32,281 nucleotides of DNA from an uncultured Synechococcus sp. (GTDB lineage Bacteria > Cyanobacteriota > Cyanobacteriia > Phormidesmidales > Phormidesmidaceae): NCBI GenBank assembly GCA_937911865.1, contig CALDSK010000290.1, positions 1-32,281 of the forward strand. The letters run 5' to 3'. Each line of letters begins with the position of its first letter. Position 1 is the first letter of the stretch. The notes under the pieces are model-generated. The model searched no databases, had not been told where the DNA came from, and worked only from the letters and a program-made list of their open reading frames with translations. The position numbers and the translations under genes are program-made. Below are positions 8,212 to 14,905 of this stretch, one piece after another.

Positions 8212-9024
8212 GTGAGCAAGTACGAAGGTCCTACGTCGGCCAATGGCTATGAGGCAATCCCACTTCCCCTACCGGGACTGCCACCACCGCCTCGAAGAGC
8301 TTTCCAAAAGCTGCCAAAAAAATCTCGGGCGCTGGCGTTTCTAAAAAGGCTCAAGCTGATCTATCCAGAAGCGCCATGCTCACTGGACTATGAAACGCCC
8401 GTGCAGCTGATGGTCGCCACAATGCTGGCAGCTCAATGCACTGATGCGCGAGTCAACAAGGTAACGCCTGCGCTGTTCGAGCGGTTTCCGGACGCGGTGG
8501 CTATGGCAGGTGCTGACGTTGCTGAATTAGAAGATCTAGTACGCTCCACAGGTTTTTATCGCAACAAGGCTAAAAATATTCAGGCGGCTGCACACAAGAT
8601 TCTGACTGAGTTTGATGGTGAGCTTCCCTCTTCTATGGCGGCGTTAACAACGCTACCGGGGGTGGCGAGGAAAACAGCGAATGTCGTGCTTGCGCATGCC
8701 TTTGGTATTCATGAGGGTGTGACAGTAGATACGCACGTGAAACGGATCTCCGGGCGAATGGGTCTGACGAAGCATACAGAACCTGTCAAAATTGAGCAGG
8801 ACCTGATGAAGCTGCTACCTCAAGCAGACTGGGAGAACTGGTCGATTCGGCTGGTGTATCATGGGCGCAACGTATGCACAGCCAAAAGTCCGATTTGTCA
8901 GAGATGTGACCTATTAGATATTTGCCCAGGCGCAGCTAAAATTAAGAAAGAAGCCGCTAAGGCGGAAAAAGCCAAAGCAAAGAAAAAGGCCGCTCAAAAG
9001 AAGCTGAAAAAGGCTCAAAAGTGA
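8212..9024 (+). CDS. nth: Endonuclease III (DNA glycosylase/AP lyase)
   Basis: Removes oxidised pyrimidines and cleaves at abasic sites in base excision repair. The helix-hairpin-helix and active site read LPGVARKTANVVLAHAF, with catalytic Lys154, followed by VDTHVKRIS with Asp173. A C-terminal 4Fe-4S motif has Cys222, Cys229, Cys232 and Cys238 in the canonical C-x6-C-x2-C-x5-C spacing. The protein is longer than E. coli Nth (about 211 aa). About 40 residues precede the domain, and there is a Lys/Ala-rich tail from residue 241 that may bind DNA or be disordered. The start is GTG at 8212, 29 bases after rseP, so the two genes are probably co-transcribed. Confidence 0.97.
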   Translation: MSKYEGPTSANGYEAIPLPLPGLPPPPRRAFQKLPKKSRALAFLKRLKLIYPEAPCSLDYETPVQLMVATMLAAQCTDARVNKVTPALFERFPDAVAMAGADVAELEDLVRSTGFYRNKAKNIQAAAHKILTEFDGELPSSMAALTTLPGVARKTANVVLAHAFGIHEGVTVDTHVKRISGRMGLTKHTEPVKIEQDLMKLLPQADWENWSIRLVYHGRNVCTAKSPICQRCDLLDICPGAAKIKKEAAKAEKAKAKKKAAQKKLKKAQK

Positions 9025-9116
9025 CTAAGGCCAAAAGAATTCTTCGTGTTGAATGTTGGCTGATCTGAGTTTGATAGATTCGGTTATAGAAATCGCGAAT
9101 TTAGTGATTCTTAGAG

Positions 9117-9145
9117 TTTACAAAAACGGGCTAGGCCGATACCAT
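9117..9145 (+). promoter_or_regulatory. Candidate sigma-70-type promoter for rpsN
   Basis: TTTACA (9117-9122) and TACCAT (9140-9145) are separated by 17 bases and lie about 40 bases before the rpsN ATG. They match consensus at five and four of six positions. The spacing is ideal but the -10 is weak, so this is a plausible call rather than a certain one. Confidence 0.4.
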
Positions 9146-9183
9146 TAAAGACTGTGTAATGGAAATAAAATTAACTTCGCCTC

Positions 9184-9486
9184 ATGGCTAAAAAAAGCAT
9201 GGTTGCGCGCCAGAAGAAGCGCGAAAAGCTCATTGCAAAGTACGCAGATAAGCGTGAAGCTTTGCTCAAAGAATTTAATGAAGCGCCTAACCAGGCACAA
9301 AAGCTGGCAATTCACCGTAAAATTCAGCAGTTGCCGCGCAACAGTGCGCCTACTCGTTTAAACAATCGCTGCTGGAAGACAGGTCGTCCTCGGGGCTATT
9401 ATCGTGACTTTGGTCTATGCCGCAATGCGCTACGTGAGATGGCTCACCAAGGGTTGCTTCCTGGCGTTGTCAAGTCTAGCTGGTAA
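9184..9486 (+). CDS. rpsN: 30S ribosomal protein S14
   Basis: Small-subunit ribosomal protein that sits in the 30S head. The 100-aa length and absence of the C-x2-C pairs show the long, zinc-independent form. It begins MAKKSMVARQKKREKLIAKY and ends with the conserved NRCWKTGRPRGYYRDFGLCR block and GVVKSSW. Both termini are as expected for cyanobacterial S14, so the ATG at 9184 is secure. Unlike the S14 gene in the spc operon of many bacteria, it stands alone after nth, as it often does in cyanobacteria. A terminator at 9613 closes the unit. Confidence 0.98.
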   Translation: MAKKSMVARQKKREKLIAKYADKREALLKEFNEAPNQAQKLAIHRKIQQLPRNSAPTRLNNRCWKTGRPRGYYRDFGLCRNALREMAHQGLLPGVVKSSW

Positions 9487-9572
9487 TAGAATGGTTGCGG
9501 CTGAAGTTGTACTCTTGTCGCACTACTACCTTGTCGCTCTGCTACGCTGAGTCAGCGTTTTTGTAGAATCTG

Positions 9573-9609
9573 AAAATACTGAGCCTACATCAAAATACTG
9601 AGCCTACAT
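9573..9609. repeat. Tandem AAAATACTGAGCCTACAT
   Basis: Two perfect 18-base copies lie at 9573-9590 and 9592-9609, period 19, between the rpsN stop and its terminator. They fall in the 3' untranslated region of the transcript. Confidence 0.92.
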
Positions 9610-9612
9610 AAG

Positions 9613-9644
9613 AGAGACCCGCTAAGTCAGCAGGTCTCTTTTTA
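9613..9644 (+). terminator. Rho-independent terminator after rpsN
   Basis: The 7-bp stem AGAGACC (9613-9619) with GGTCTCT (9633-9639) is followed directly by a T-rich run (TTTTTATTTG). It lies about 130 bases after the rpsN stop, beyond the 18-base tandem repeat. Confidence 0.82.
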
Positions 9645-9709
9645 TTTGTTTGTTATTTGACGGTTTATTTTGCTGATAATCTGCTTCCCCGGTAGTGGCA
9701 TAGCGCCGC

Positions 9710-10123
9710 TCAATTGCCACAGCAGCGCTCAATCCCCAAACTGCCCAGCAGCAAGTCACCCACGGCATTTGCAACTGCAAATTCACTATAGAAGCTCTTC
9801 GAAAAGTCGTACCCTTGCATTTCAGTTAGTACCGCGAGTACAAGGGCATTTAGGTTGTTTTCGCCCTCCATACGCTGCCGCACAAAAACTTGCGAGGCTT
9901 TGGCAGCAATATGCTCGTTGACGATTTCGGGCAGGAATTCTTCGTCGAGCCATTTGTGCAAGGTAGATTTGAGCCACTCGCCTTCTTGAACAGCATCTTC
10001 TGGCGGCGGCAGTTCAATAGATTCAATAGGTTCTGGAGTTATTGAGTCAGAGATACTCGGTTCAGAACCTATCGACGTTGAATCAGTCGGCTCAGATAAA
10101 TTGGAATCTGATGGGTCAGACAT
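9710..10123 (-). CDS. Conserved-type hypothetical protein (137 aa)
   Basis: I do not recognise a named family. The first 55 residues are Ser/Pro/Glu-rich and probably disordered. The rest is a compact helical domain: WLKSTLHKWLDEEFLPEIV, then KASQVFVRQRMEGENNLNAL, then MQGYDFSKSFYSEFAVANAV and GDLLLGSLGI. I recall uncharacterised cyanobacterial proteins with a similar helical core. The ATG at 10123 is chosen. The open frame extends upstream to 10279, but that part includes a run of seven Leu created by GTAATAGCA repeats and looks non-coding. It is divergent from aat and convergent with rpsN. Function unknown. Confidence 0.7.
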   Translation of the reverse strand: MSDPSDSNLSEPTDSTSIGSEPSISDSITPEPIESIELPPPEDAVQEGEWLKSTLHKWLDEEFLPEIVNEHIAAKASQVFVRQRMEGENNLNALVLAVLTEMQGYDFSKSFYSEFAVANAVGDLLLGSLGIERCCGN

Positions 10124-10450
10124 AAGTAATAGCAGTAATAGCAATTGGTAATAGCAATTGTCCGTTTCTAATCGGGCACTCAATGTTACGTGCGACGGTT
10201 CTACAGCTTCTGCCCAGTTGCTAAAGACACTTTTATCGGCTGAGACCGTTACATAGCAATAGGCACCTCGACTGGCCAAGTAGGCAATGCATCCTTAAGT
10301 TGACTACAGGCAGTGGTGGCACCTCGCCTTTATCTTATTCGTTGGGATGTAACTAAGGCTAGGAGGTCGCGGTCTGTGTAAACGCGAAAGTTGTCATTAC
10401 TTTACGTGGGTCAAAGCCCTGTATCGTAGATAGAGCAAGAAAAAGCTGTC
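10124..10450. other. Divergent intergenic region before aat, with GTAATAGCA repeats
   Basis: The stretch should contain promoters for the hypothetical gene on the left and aat on the right. GTAATAGCA occurs at 10126-10134, 10135-10143 and 10148-10156, immediately upstream of the minus-strand start codon, where it would fall in the leader. No confident promoter was identified. Confidence 0.5.
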
Positions 10451-11029
10451 ATGTGCTATTCCATTCCGCAAATTCTTCAGTGCTATGCCCAAGGCTATTT
10501 TTTAATGGCTGAGGAAGATGGCGAAACCCTAAACTGGTATTCGAGCAGCCGACGCGCCCTCATTCCACTCGATGACCGGTTTCGCTATCCTAAATCACTT
10601 CAAAGGGTACTGAATCAAAAGCGGTTTACACCTGCTATTAACCGAGATTTTGAAGGCGTATTGCAGGGCTGCGCAGACAGAGAAACAACTTGGATATCAG
10701 CGGCTTTGAAGGAAGTGTATCGGCGAATGCATCAAGCAGGCTATGTACATACCTTTGAGGCCTGGCAGGGCGAGGAGCTAGCGGGTGGATTCCTGGGAAT
10801 TGTCATGGGCGGGGTGTTCATCGGTGAATCGATGTTTTACCGTGTCCCTGATGCTTCAAAAGCGGCGATGGTGATGCTAGTAAATCATTTGCGATCGCGC
10901 GAATTTAAGCTCTTTGACGCCCAGATTATCAACCCGCATCTCTCCCGCTTTGGTGCTTTTGAAGTCGATAAAGCGGTCTACGAAGCGACCCTAGTCGAGG
11001 CTGTTCAATACCCCTGTAAGTTTGACTAG
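10451..11029 (+). CDS. aat: Leucyl/phenylalanyl-tRNA-protein transferase
   Basis: Transfers Leu or Phe from aminoacyl-tRNA to proteins with N-terminal Lys or Arg, marking them for ClpS/ClpP degradation. Family landmarks in order are YAQGYFLMAEEDG near the N-terminus, WYSSSRRALIPLD, FEGVLQGCADRETTWIS, YRRMHQAGYVHTFEAWQ, GEELAGGFLGIVMGGVFIGE and SMFYRVPDASKAAMVMLVNH, then FDAQIINPHLSRFGAFEV. At 192 aa it is somewhat shorter than E. coli Aat (234 aa), with trimmed ends but the full catalytic fold. The ATG at 10451 gives the conventional MCYSIPQILQ opening. It stands as a single gene, convergent with the stress protein on its right. Confidence 0.93.
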   Translation: MCYSIPQILQCYAQGYFLMAEEDGETLNWYSSSRRALIPLDDRFRYPKSLQRVLNQKRFTPAINRDFEGVLQGCADRETTWISAALKEVYRRMHQAGYVHTFEAWQGEELAGGFLGIVMGGVFIGESMFYRVPDASKAAMVMLVNHLRSREFKLFDAQIINPHLSRFGAFEVDKAVYEATLVEAVQYPCKFD

Positions 11030-11085
11030 ATTCATTCGTACCGAGTCTTCCTGACAAGTGTTGGCTAGTCGTTAAAACAAGCGTA

Positions 11086-11940
11086 TTAAGACTCAATCCG
11101 GGTCAGCAGCACCGGACAGTTGGCATAAACTCGAACGTAGTCTGATAGCGATTCGCCCAGAAGCCTATCTAAATCAGGCATAGCCTTGGCGATTGTAGGA
11201 CGGCGATCGGGCGAGCCTAGAATCAGTAAATCAACGTTGAGGTCATCGGCCAGTTCACAAATGCGAATCCCAGGCTTTCCTTCAGGGGCCACGCAGCGAT
11301 ACTTAACGCCCATCTGACGAACTTTTACGATGGCATCAGCTAAGACAGGATCTTTCTCGGGCGACTCACGCAGTGTGTCATCGAGTTTACCGCGCAGCTT
11401 GGAGATGGTATGGACCAGAATGATTTCACTGCCTTCAATATCGCGAGCTAGATCAAGCGCGACCTGTAGGCTAGCTTTAGCAGAATCTGATTTATCCAAT
11501 GCGACGAGCAACCGCCTGACGGGCTTGATGGCATACAAGTCGTCTTTCACCAGCAGCATAGGCCGCGAGGATAGCTGAAAAACATATTGACTGACAGAGT
11601 TGCCGATGATGGCCTTCAGCCCTTTCAGGCCACGAGAGCCCATTACAATCAAATCAGCGTCGATTTCATCTGCAACTTTACCGACGACGTCTTTAGGCTC
11701 ACCTTCTCTTAGCACCGCGTTGACCTGAGACGGATCGAGATCGAGTGCGGTGACGGATTCTGCTAAAGTTTTGCCACCTTGCTCCCAAGCCTTGGTCATT
11801 TCTGAGGAGGTAGTTTGTGAAGGCACTACGTGGAGGATAGTCAGGCGCGATCGCTCAATCCGAGGGATCTGCATGAGTGCCTTCATCATCTTGCGAGTGT
11901 TTCCAATCCCCGAGTCAGCTAGCAAAATATTTTGAATCAT
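11086..11940 (-). CDS. Tandem universal stress protein
   Basis: Two UspA domains are fused in 284 aa: about 1-135 and 141-284. The first has MIQNILLADSG and the nucleotide-binding signature G-x2-G-x8-GNS (Gly101, Gly104, Gly113-Asn-Ser) in LIVMGSRGLKGLKAIIGNS, so it probably binds ATP. The second opens with RRLLVALDKSDSAKAS, but its signature reads LGSPDRRPTIAK, lacking the Gly pattern, so it may not bind nucleotide. Such tandem proteins act as stress-responsive regulators in the cytosol. Targets cannot be inferred. The gene is monocistronic and divergent from the thioesterase; the shared 246-base upstream region holds short tandem repeats. Confidence 0.93.
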   Translation of the reverse strand: MIQNILLADSGIGNTRKMMKALMQIPRIERSRLTILHVVPSQTTSSEMTKAWEQGGKTLAESVTALDLDPSQVNAVLREGEPKDVVGKVADEIDADLIVMGSRGLKGLKAIIGNSVSQYVFQLSSRPMLLVKDDLYAIKPVRRLLVALDKSDSAKASLQVALDLARDIEGSEIILVHTISKLRGKLDDTLRESPEKDPVLADAIVKVRQMGVKYRCVAPEGKPGIRICELADDLNVDLLILGSPDRRPTIAKAMPDLDRLLGESLSDYVRVYANCPVLLTRIES

Positions 11941-12094
11941 GATGAGTTACTTCCTTAAGCCTGCTTAAAACCTGAGCAGTCATCCCTCAACAGTTAGAGA
12001 CGGCTATACAAACAGTAGAAACAAATGTAGTCAAAAAGAAACTAATTAGAATCAAACTTATCGTTTGAAAGATTGGTTATCCTCTATGAGACTT

Positions 12095-12182
12095 CTGCCG
12101 CGCATATCTATACTGCGGCGCATATCTTATACACCACACCCACTTAGGATTCATACCCCCAAGACTTACCTCCAAGACTTAC
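12095..12182. repeat. Short imperfect tandem repeats before the thioesterase gene
   Basis: Two near-identical 19-20-base units (CTGCCGCGCATATCTATAC at 12095-12113 and its variant at 12113-12132) are followed by CCAAGACTTAC twice, at about 12159 and 12172. They occupy the leader or promoter of the thioesterase gene. Confidence 0.7.
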
Positions 12183-12186
12183 ACCT

Positions 12187-12648
12187 ATGTCCGAGCCACT
12201 GCCAAAACCGAATCGCTGGTTCAACTATCCCATTCGAGTACAGCCTCATCACACAGACTATGGCGGCGTAGTATGGCACGGCAGTTACATCACCTGGATG
12301 GAGTCAGCGCGGGTCGAATGCCTGCGAGCGGCTGGACTTTCATTTGAGCAATTTGTTCAGCTGGGATATGACCTACCTGTTGTTGCGCTCGATATACGGT
12401 ACCGACAGCCGCTGCGATTAGGCGTAGAGGCGATGGTAAAAACTCAACTAGAGCCCGTTAAGGGTGTTCGGCTCAACTGGCACTACAAAATCGAATCAAT
12501 CGAGCCTGTGCCTCAGCTATGCGTAAGTGGGCAGGTAAGTTTGGTGACGGTCAATGTGCGCGATCGCAAGATCGTCCGCCGACTTCCTGCTGAAATAAAG
12601 ACGGTCATCGCCCAAATAGAAGGCTATTTCCAACAGCTGGAAGCTTAA
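12187..12648 (+). CDS. Acyl-CoA thioesterase, 4HBT/YbgC hotdog type
   Basis: Hydrolyses acyl-CoA thioesters. The 153-aa protein is a single hotdog domain with the 4-hydroxybenzoyl-CoA-thioesterase signature in variant form, HHTDYGGVVWHGSYITWMES, where the Asp in HTD is the expected catalytic residue, followed by ARVECLRAAG. Further along, DLPVVALDIRYRQPLRLG and LNWHYKIES fit the strands of the fold. In cyanobacteria, proteins of this class include the DHNA-CoA thioesterase of phylloquinone synthesis. The sequence alone does not tell whether this is that enzyme, and no menaquinone gene is nearby. The start ATG at 12187 is supported by the motif position. Confidence 0.87.
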   Translation: MSEPLPKPNRWFNYPIRVQPHHTDYGGVVWHGSYITWMESARVECLRAAGLSFEQFVQLGYDLPVVALDIRYRQPLRLGVEAMVKTQLEPVKGVRLNWHYKIESIEPVPQLCVSGQVSLVTVNVRDRKIVRRLPAEIKTVIAQIEGYFQQLEA

Positions 12649-13258
12649 ATGACGAAGCGGTGGTGCGAAGGTGCAGAGGCGAAGTCGCTTGTGAAACTCG
12701 AATAGGAAGGTTACTTAAGTATAAAAATGAAAGCTGCATAGTCCTTTCCTTTGGGGTCCTTCAAGCTAGAGAGACACGCCGATATATCGAGTACTACAAA
12801 CTTGCATAATTGGCTATAAGCCCAGTCAAATGTCAAAAGCACCACAAATTAACAACTCTTAGTATCACCGGTAAGTTCTCCACAGGTTCTCCACAGGTTT
12901 TCCACAGCTTCTTGAAGAGTTTTCCACAGGCCAGAACGTAGCTTGGCAATTACACCGTCTTCTGTGGATTACTGACCTGTCCCTGCATAAGGACATTTCT
13001 CCCTTTGTAATATAAACATGTGTAACAAAAATAGGGGTGAAACCCTAGTGCCGATCAGTATTAATTTTTTGTTAACACCAGCTTAATCTGCACCTCCATT
13101 GCCATTTCTAGACCCATGCTCCACAATGAAATACACCTGAAACGAGCGCCTCTCTGGCTCACTACGAACGCTCTAAAACGATTTGTTTTGGAGGCTTACG
13201 TGGTTATGAGAAGTGTGGATATTTTGGTGTGTCAATCTATCAAATAGAAGGAGCCTAT
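12649..13258. other. Gene-poor interval with DnaA boxes and AT-rich DNA
   Basis: Six hundred bases lack any coding signal. The centre (12876-12971) holds the DnaA-box-like array. To its right are AT-rich tracts at about 13004-13032 and 13060-13078. A further one-mismatch box, TGTGGATAT, lies at 13214-13222. The arrangement of boxes beside an easily melted tract is what an origin of replication would show. Confidence 0.6.
12876..12971. promoter_or_regulatory. DnaA-box array; candidate oriC or DnaA-regulated site
   Basis: TTCTCCACA occurs at 12876-12884 and 12887-12895, TTTTCCACA at 12898-12906 and 12920-12928, and the inverted box TGTGGATTA at 12963-12971. The first three boxes are exactly 11 bases apart and the fourth lies 22 further on, so all face the same side of the helix. 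TTTTCCACA is the DnaA-box form I know for cyanobacteria; TTATCCACA is the E. coli form. Neither dnaA nor dnaN is in the window. The alternative is a DnaA-controlled promoter for the DUF2811 gene. Confidence 0.6.
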
Positions 13259-13495
13259 ATGGTGCAGCAGTCTGTCAGTTTATCCGTTGAAATTCCCGAA
13301 GAGCTACACAATTCTGTACAACACTATTTAGAGGTGCATTCTGGGTGGGGTCAAGACCGACTATTCTGCGCAGCACTGTCACTGTTTCTGATGCAAAACG
13401 GCGTTACCCACCGTCAAGTTAGCCGTATATACCTCGACAGTCTCTTTGGTCAGCAGCCCGACCGAAACAAAGAAGTGATGCCCTCTAACGCGTAA
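13259..13495 (+). CDS. DUF2811 family protein (78 aa)
   Basis: A small cyanobacterial protein of unknown function. The sequence VSLSVEIPEELHNSVQHYLE, then GWGQDRLFCAALSLFLMQNG, matches my memory of the DUF2811 family, and it reads like a compact helical domain. The start is ATG at 13259, not the in-frame TTG-type start at 13229, because AAGGAG lies at 13248-13253, five bases before it. This is one of the few strong Shine-Dalgarno sites in the window. It lies directly downstream of the DnaA-box cluster, so it may be controlled by DnaA or simply be next to the origin. Convergent with tatC. Confidence 0.85.
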   Translation: MVQQSVSLSVEIPEELHNSVQHYLEVHSGWGQDRLFCAALSLFLMQNGVTHRQVSRIYLDSLFGQQPDRNKEVMPSNA

Positions 13496-13540
13496 CGATT
13501 GCGACGCTAGTAGTATTTAGTGCTAGCTTCGTTCAAAAGC

Positions 13541-13576
13541 TCCTCCACACCGCTAGAATCCTCCACACCGCTAGAA
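13541..13576. repeat. Tandem TCCTCCACACCGCTAGAA
   Basis: Two perfect 18-base copies, 13541-13558 and 13559-13576, lie head to tail. Confidence 0.95.
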
Positions 13577-13701
13577 ACAGTTTTATTTAGAAGCAATCTT
13601 ACTTCTGGTGATTCGAAGAATTTTCTAGCATCTTCAGCATCTACGAACTGTCACCAGCAATTTAGCTTCTACAGCGTTCGCTGAGTTAGTGATAGCGTTC
13701 G

Positions 13702-13792
13702 CCACTTAGCTCTATACATTCCCAACACATGAAACCGTTGATGCCTGTAGAGCTAAGTGGTCAGAAGCTAAGTGGTCGGAAGCTAAGTGGTC
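13702..13792. repeat. Inverted repeat plus three 15-base direct repeats
   Basis: CCACTTAGCTCTA (13702-13714) pairs perfectly with TAGAGCTAAGTGG (13748-13760). The right arm is the first of three copies of AGCTAAGTGGTC starting at 13751, 13766 and 13781 (period 15), so any of the three could pair in part with the left arm, giving alternative hairpins. Confidence 0.88.
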
Positions 13793-13920
13793 AGAAATTG
13801 CCAATTGTTTGTGACCCAGGTTGTCTGTAACTAAGCCAACAGCGGTTCTTTGCATTAGCTAGCAACTGGCGTTCAACAGCATTTGCCCGGTCGAATTCAG
13901 TTTGCGTCAATTCAGCTTAT

Positions 13921-14727
13921 CTATTTGCCGATCGCTTTAACCAAACCGATCCCACCAAAATAAAGAAACAACACCGCACCGCCTAGCAGACTCTGAGTAA
14001 TAGGATCGGTAGAGGGTGTTAGCACTGCGCCTAAAATCGCTGCGCCCAGCAACACATATCGCCAGCCAGAAAGCATTTGCGTAGACCCAACAATGCCTAG
14101 AAGCCCCAGTAAAAGCTGTACTACCGGTATTTGAAACGCTAGTCCTGTACTAAATAGCAGTAGCAGTACGAACTCAAAGTAGCGGTCGATAGACCACATT
14201 TGCTCTACGACATCTGCGCCGTAGCTGATAAAAAAGTTGAGGGCGGCAGGGACCAGTGCAATATAGGCGAAGGCCAAGCCTGCGAAAAAGAGCACGCTAG
14301 AGCCAATAACAACGGGTCCAATAAGCCTGCGCTCTCGCCGAGTCAGCCCAGGTAAGACAAATTGAATGACTTGATACAAAATAAACGGGCTGGCCAGCAA
14401 AATACCGCTGTATCCCGCTACTTTAATAGAAACGAAGAAATACTCGCCCGGTGAAAGCTGCAAGAACTTGGCCCCTTGAGCTGGGATTTCTAGGAGTTCT
14501 ACAATTTGTCTCACATCTGCGAAACAGACGATGACGCCCACCAGCACGGCCAGCAGAGCGTAGAAAATTCGCTGCCTTAATTCATCGAGATGGTCAAACA
14601 GCGACATCTCAACGTCGTCGGGCAGCTCGTCTAAGTAGGCCTCACGGGTCGTCTGTGCCTCCGCCGGAGTATCTATTACCGAGAGATTGGTAGAGGATGC
14701 ACTCTCTAGCTCAGAAGGAGGCGTCAT
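13921..14727 (-). CDS. tatC: Sec-independent protein translocase subunit TatC
   Basis: Receptor subunit of the twin-arginine translocase, which exports folded proteins across plasma and thylakoid membranes. The 268-aa protein has the family opening SLFDHLDELRQRIFYALLAV at about residue 42 after an acidic, cyanobacteria-style N-terminal extension. About six membrane helices follow. Conserved segments include SPFILYQVIQFVLPGLTRRE, which ends the first periplasmic region, and a C-terminal pair of helices ending GGIGLVKAIGK. TatA/B is not in the window. Downstream of the RodZ-like gene on the same strand with a 155-base gap. The + strand AAGGAG next to the start is on the wrong strand to be its ribosome binding site. 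Confidence 0.96.
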   Translation of the reverse strand: MTPPSELESASSTNLSVIDTPAEAQTTREAYLDELPDDVEMSLFDHLDELRQRIFYALLAVLVGVIVCFADVRQIVELLEIPAQGAKFLQLSPGEYFFVSIKVAGYSGILLASPFILYQVIQFVLPGLTRRERRLIGPVVIGSSVLFFAGLAFAYIALVPAALNFFISYGADVVEQMWSIDRYFEFVLLLLFSTGLAFQIPVVQLLLGLLGIVGSTQMLSGWRYVLLGAAILGAVLTPSTDPITQSLLGGAVLFLYFGGIGLVKAIGK

Positions 14728-14819
14728 AAGGAGTTCATTCTAAAAGCGGAACGACAAGGGATTGTCATTCATTGTATCTGGCGTACTCAATAAGTGCTAA
14801 GCGGACAGGCTAAATTCGC

Positions 14820-14905
14820 GTTTACTGGGCGCGTTTGCTGGGGCCACTTACTGGGCCTGTTTACTGCGGCCTCAAAAATTTTCTACTCGGCCTCGAATAT
14901 TTTCT
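14820..14905. repeat. Degenerate repeats around the rodZ-like stop codon
   Basis: CGGCCTCAAAAATTTTCT (14867-14884) repeats with two mismatches at 14888-14905, period 21, so the last seven codons of the RodZ-like gene are echoed past its TAG stop (14883-14885). Next to it, 14820-14866 holds about four degenerate 13-14-base units related to GTTTACTGGGC. Confidence 0.75.

Larger units (their letters stand above)
13496..13920. other. Repeat-rich convergent spacer between the DUF2811 gene and tatC
   Basis: The stretch has no coding signal. It holds an 18-base tandem duplication (13541-13576), a 13-bp perfect inverted repeat (13702-13714 with 13748-13760) and a three-copy 15-base array (13751-13792). 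The inverted repeat could fold and act as a bidirectional terminator, although no T run follows it. Confidence 0.6.

Noticed and set aside
12065..12271. Plus-strand 68-aa open frame before the thioesterase
   Set aside because: It is made of short tandem repeats and overlaps the well-supported thioesterase start.
13541..13576. CRISPR or DnaA-box reading of the TCCTCCACA repeats
   Set aside because: There are only two head-to-tail copies without spacers, and the 9-mer departs from the DnaA-box consensus at two or more positions.
14721..14741. AAGGAG next to the tatC start as a ribosome binding site
   Set aside because: The motif is on the plus strand, while tatC is on the minus strand, where it reads CTCCTT.
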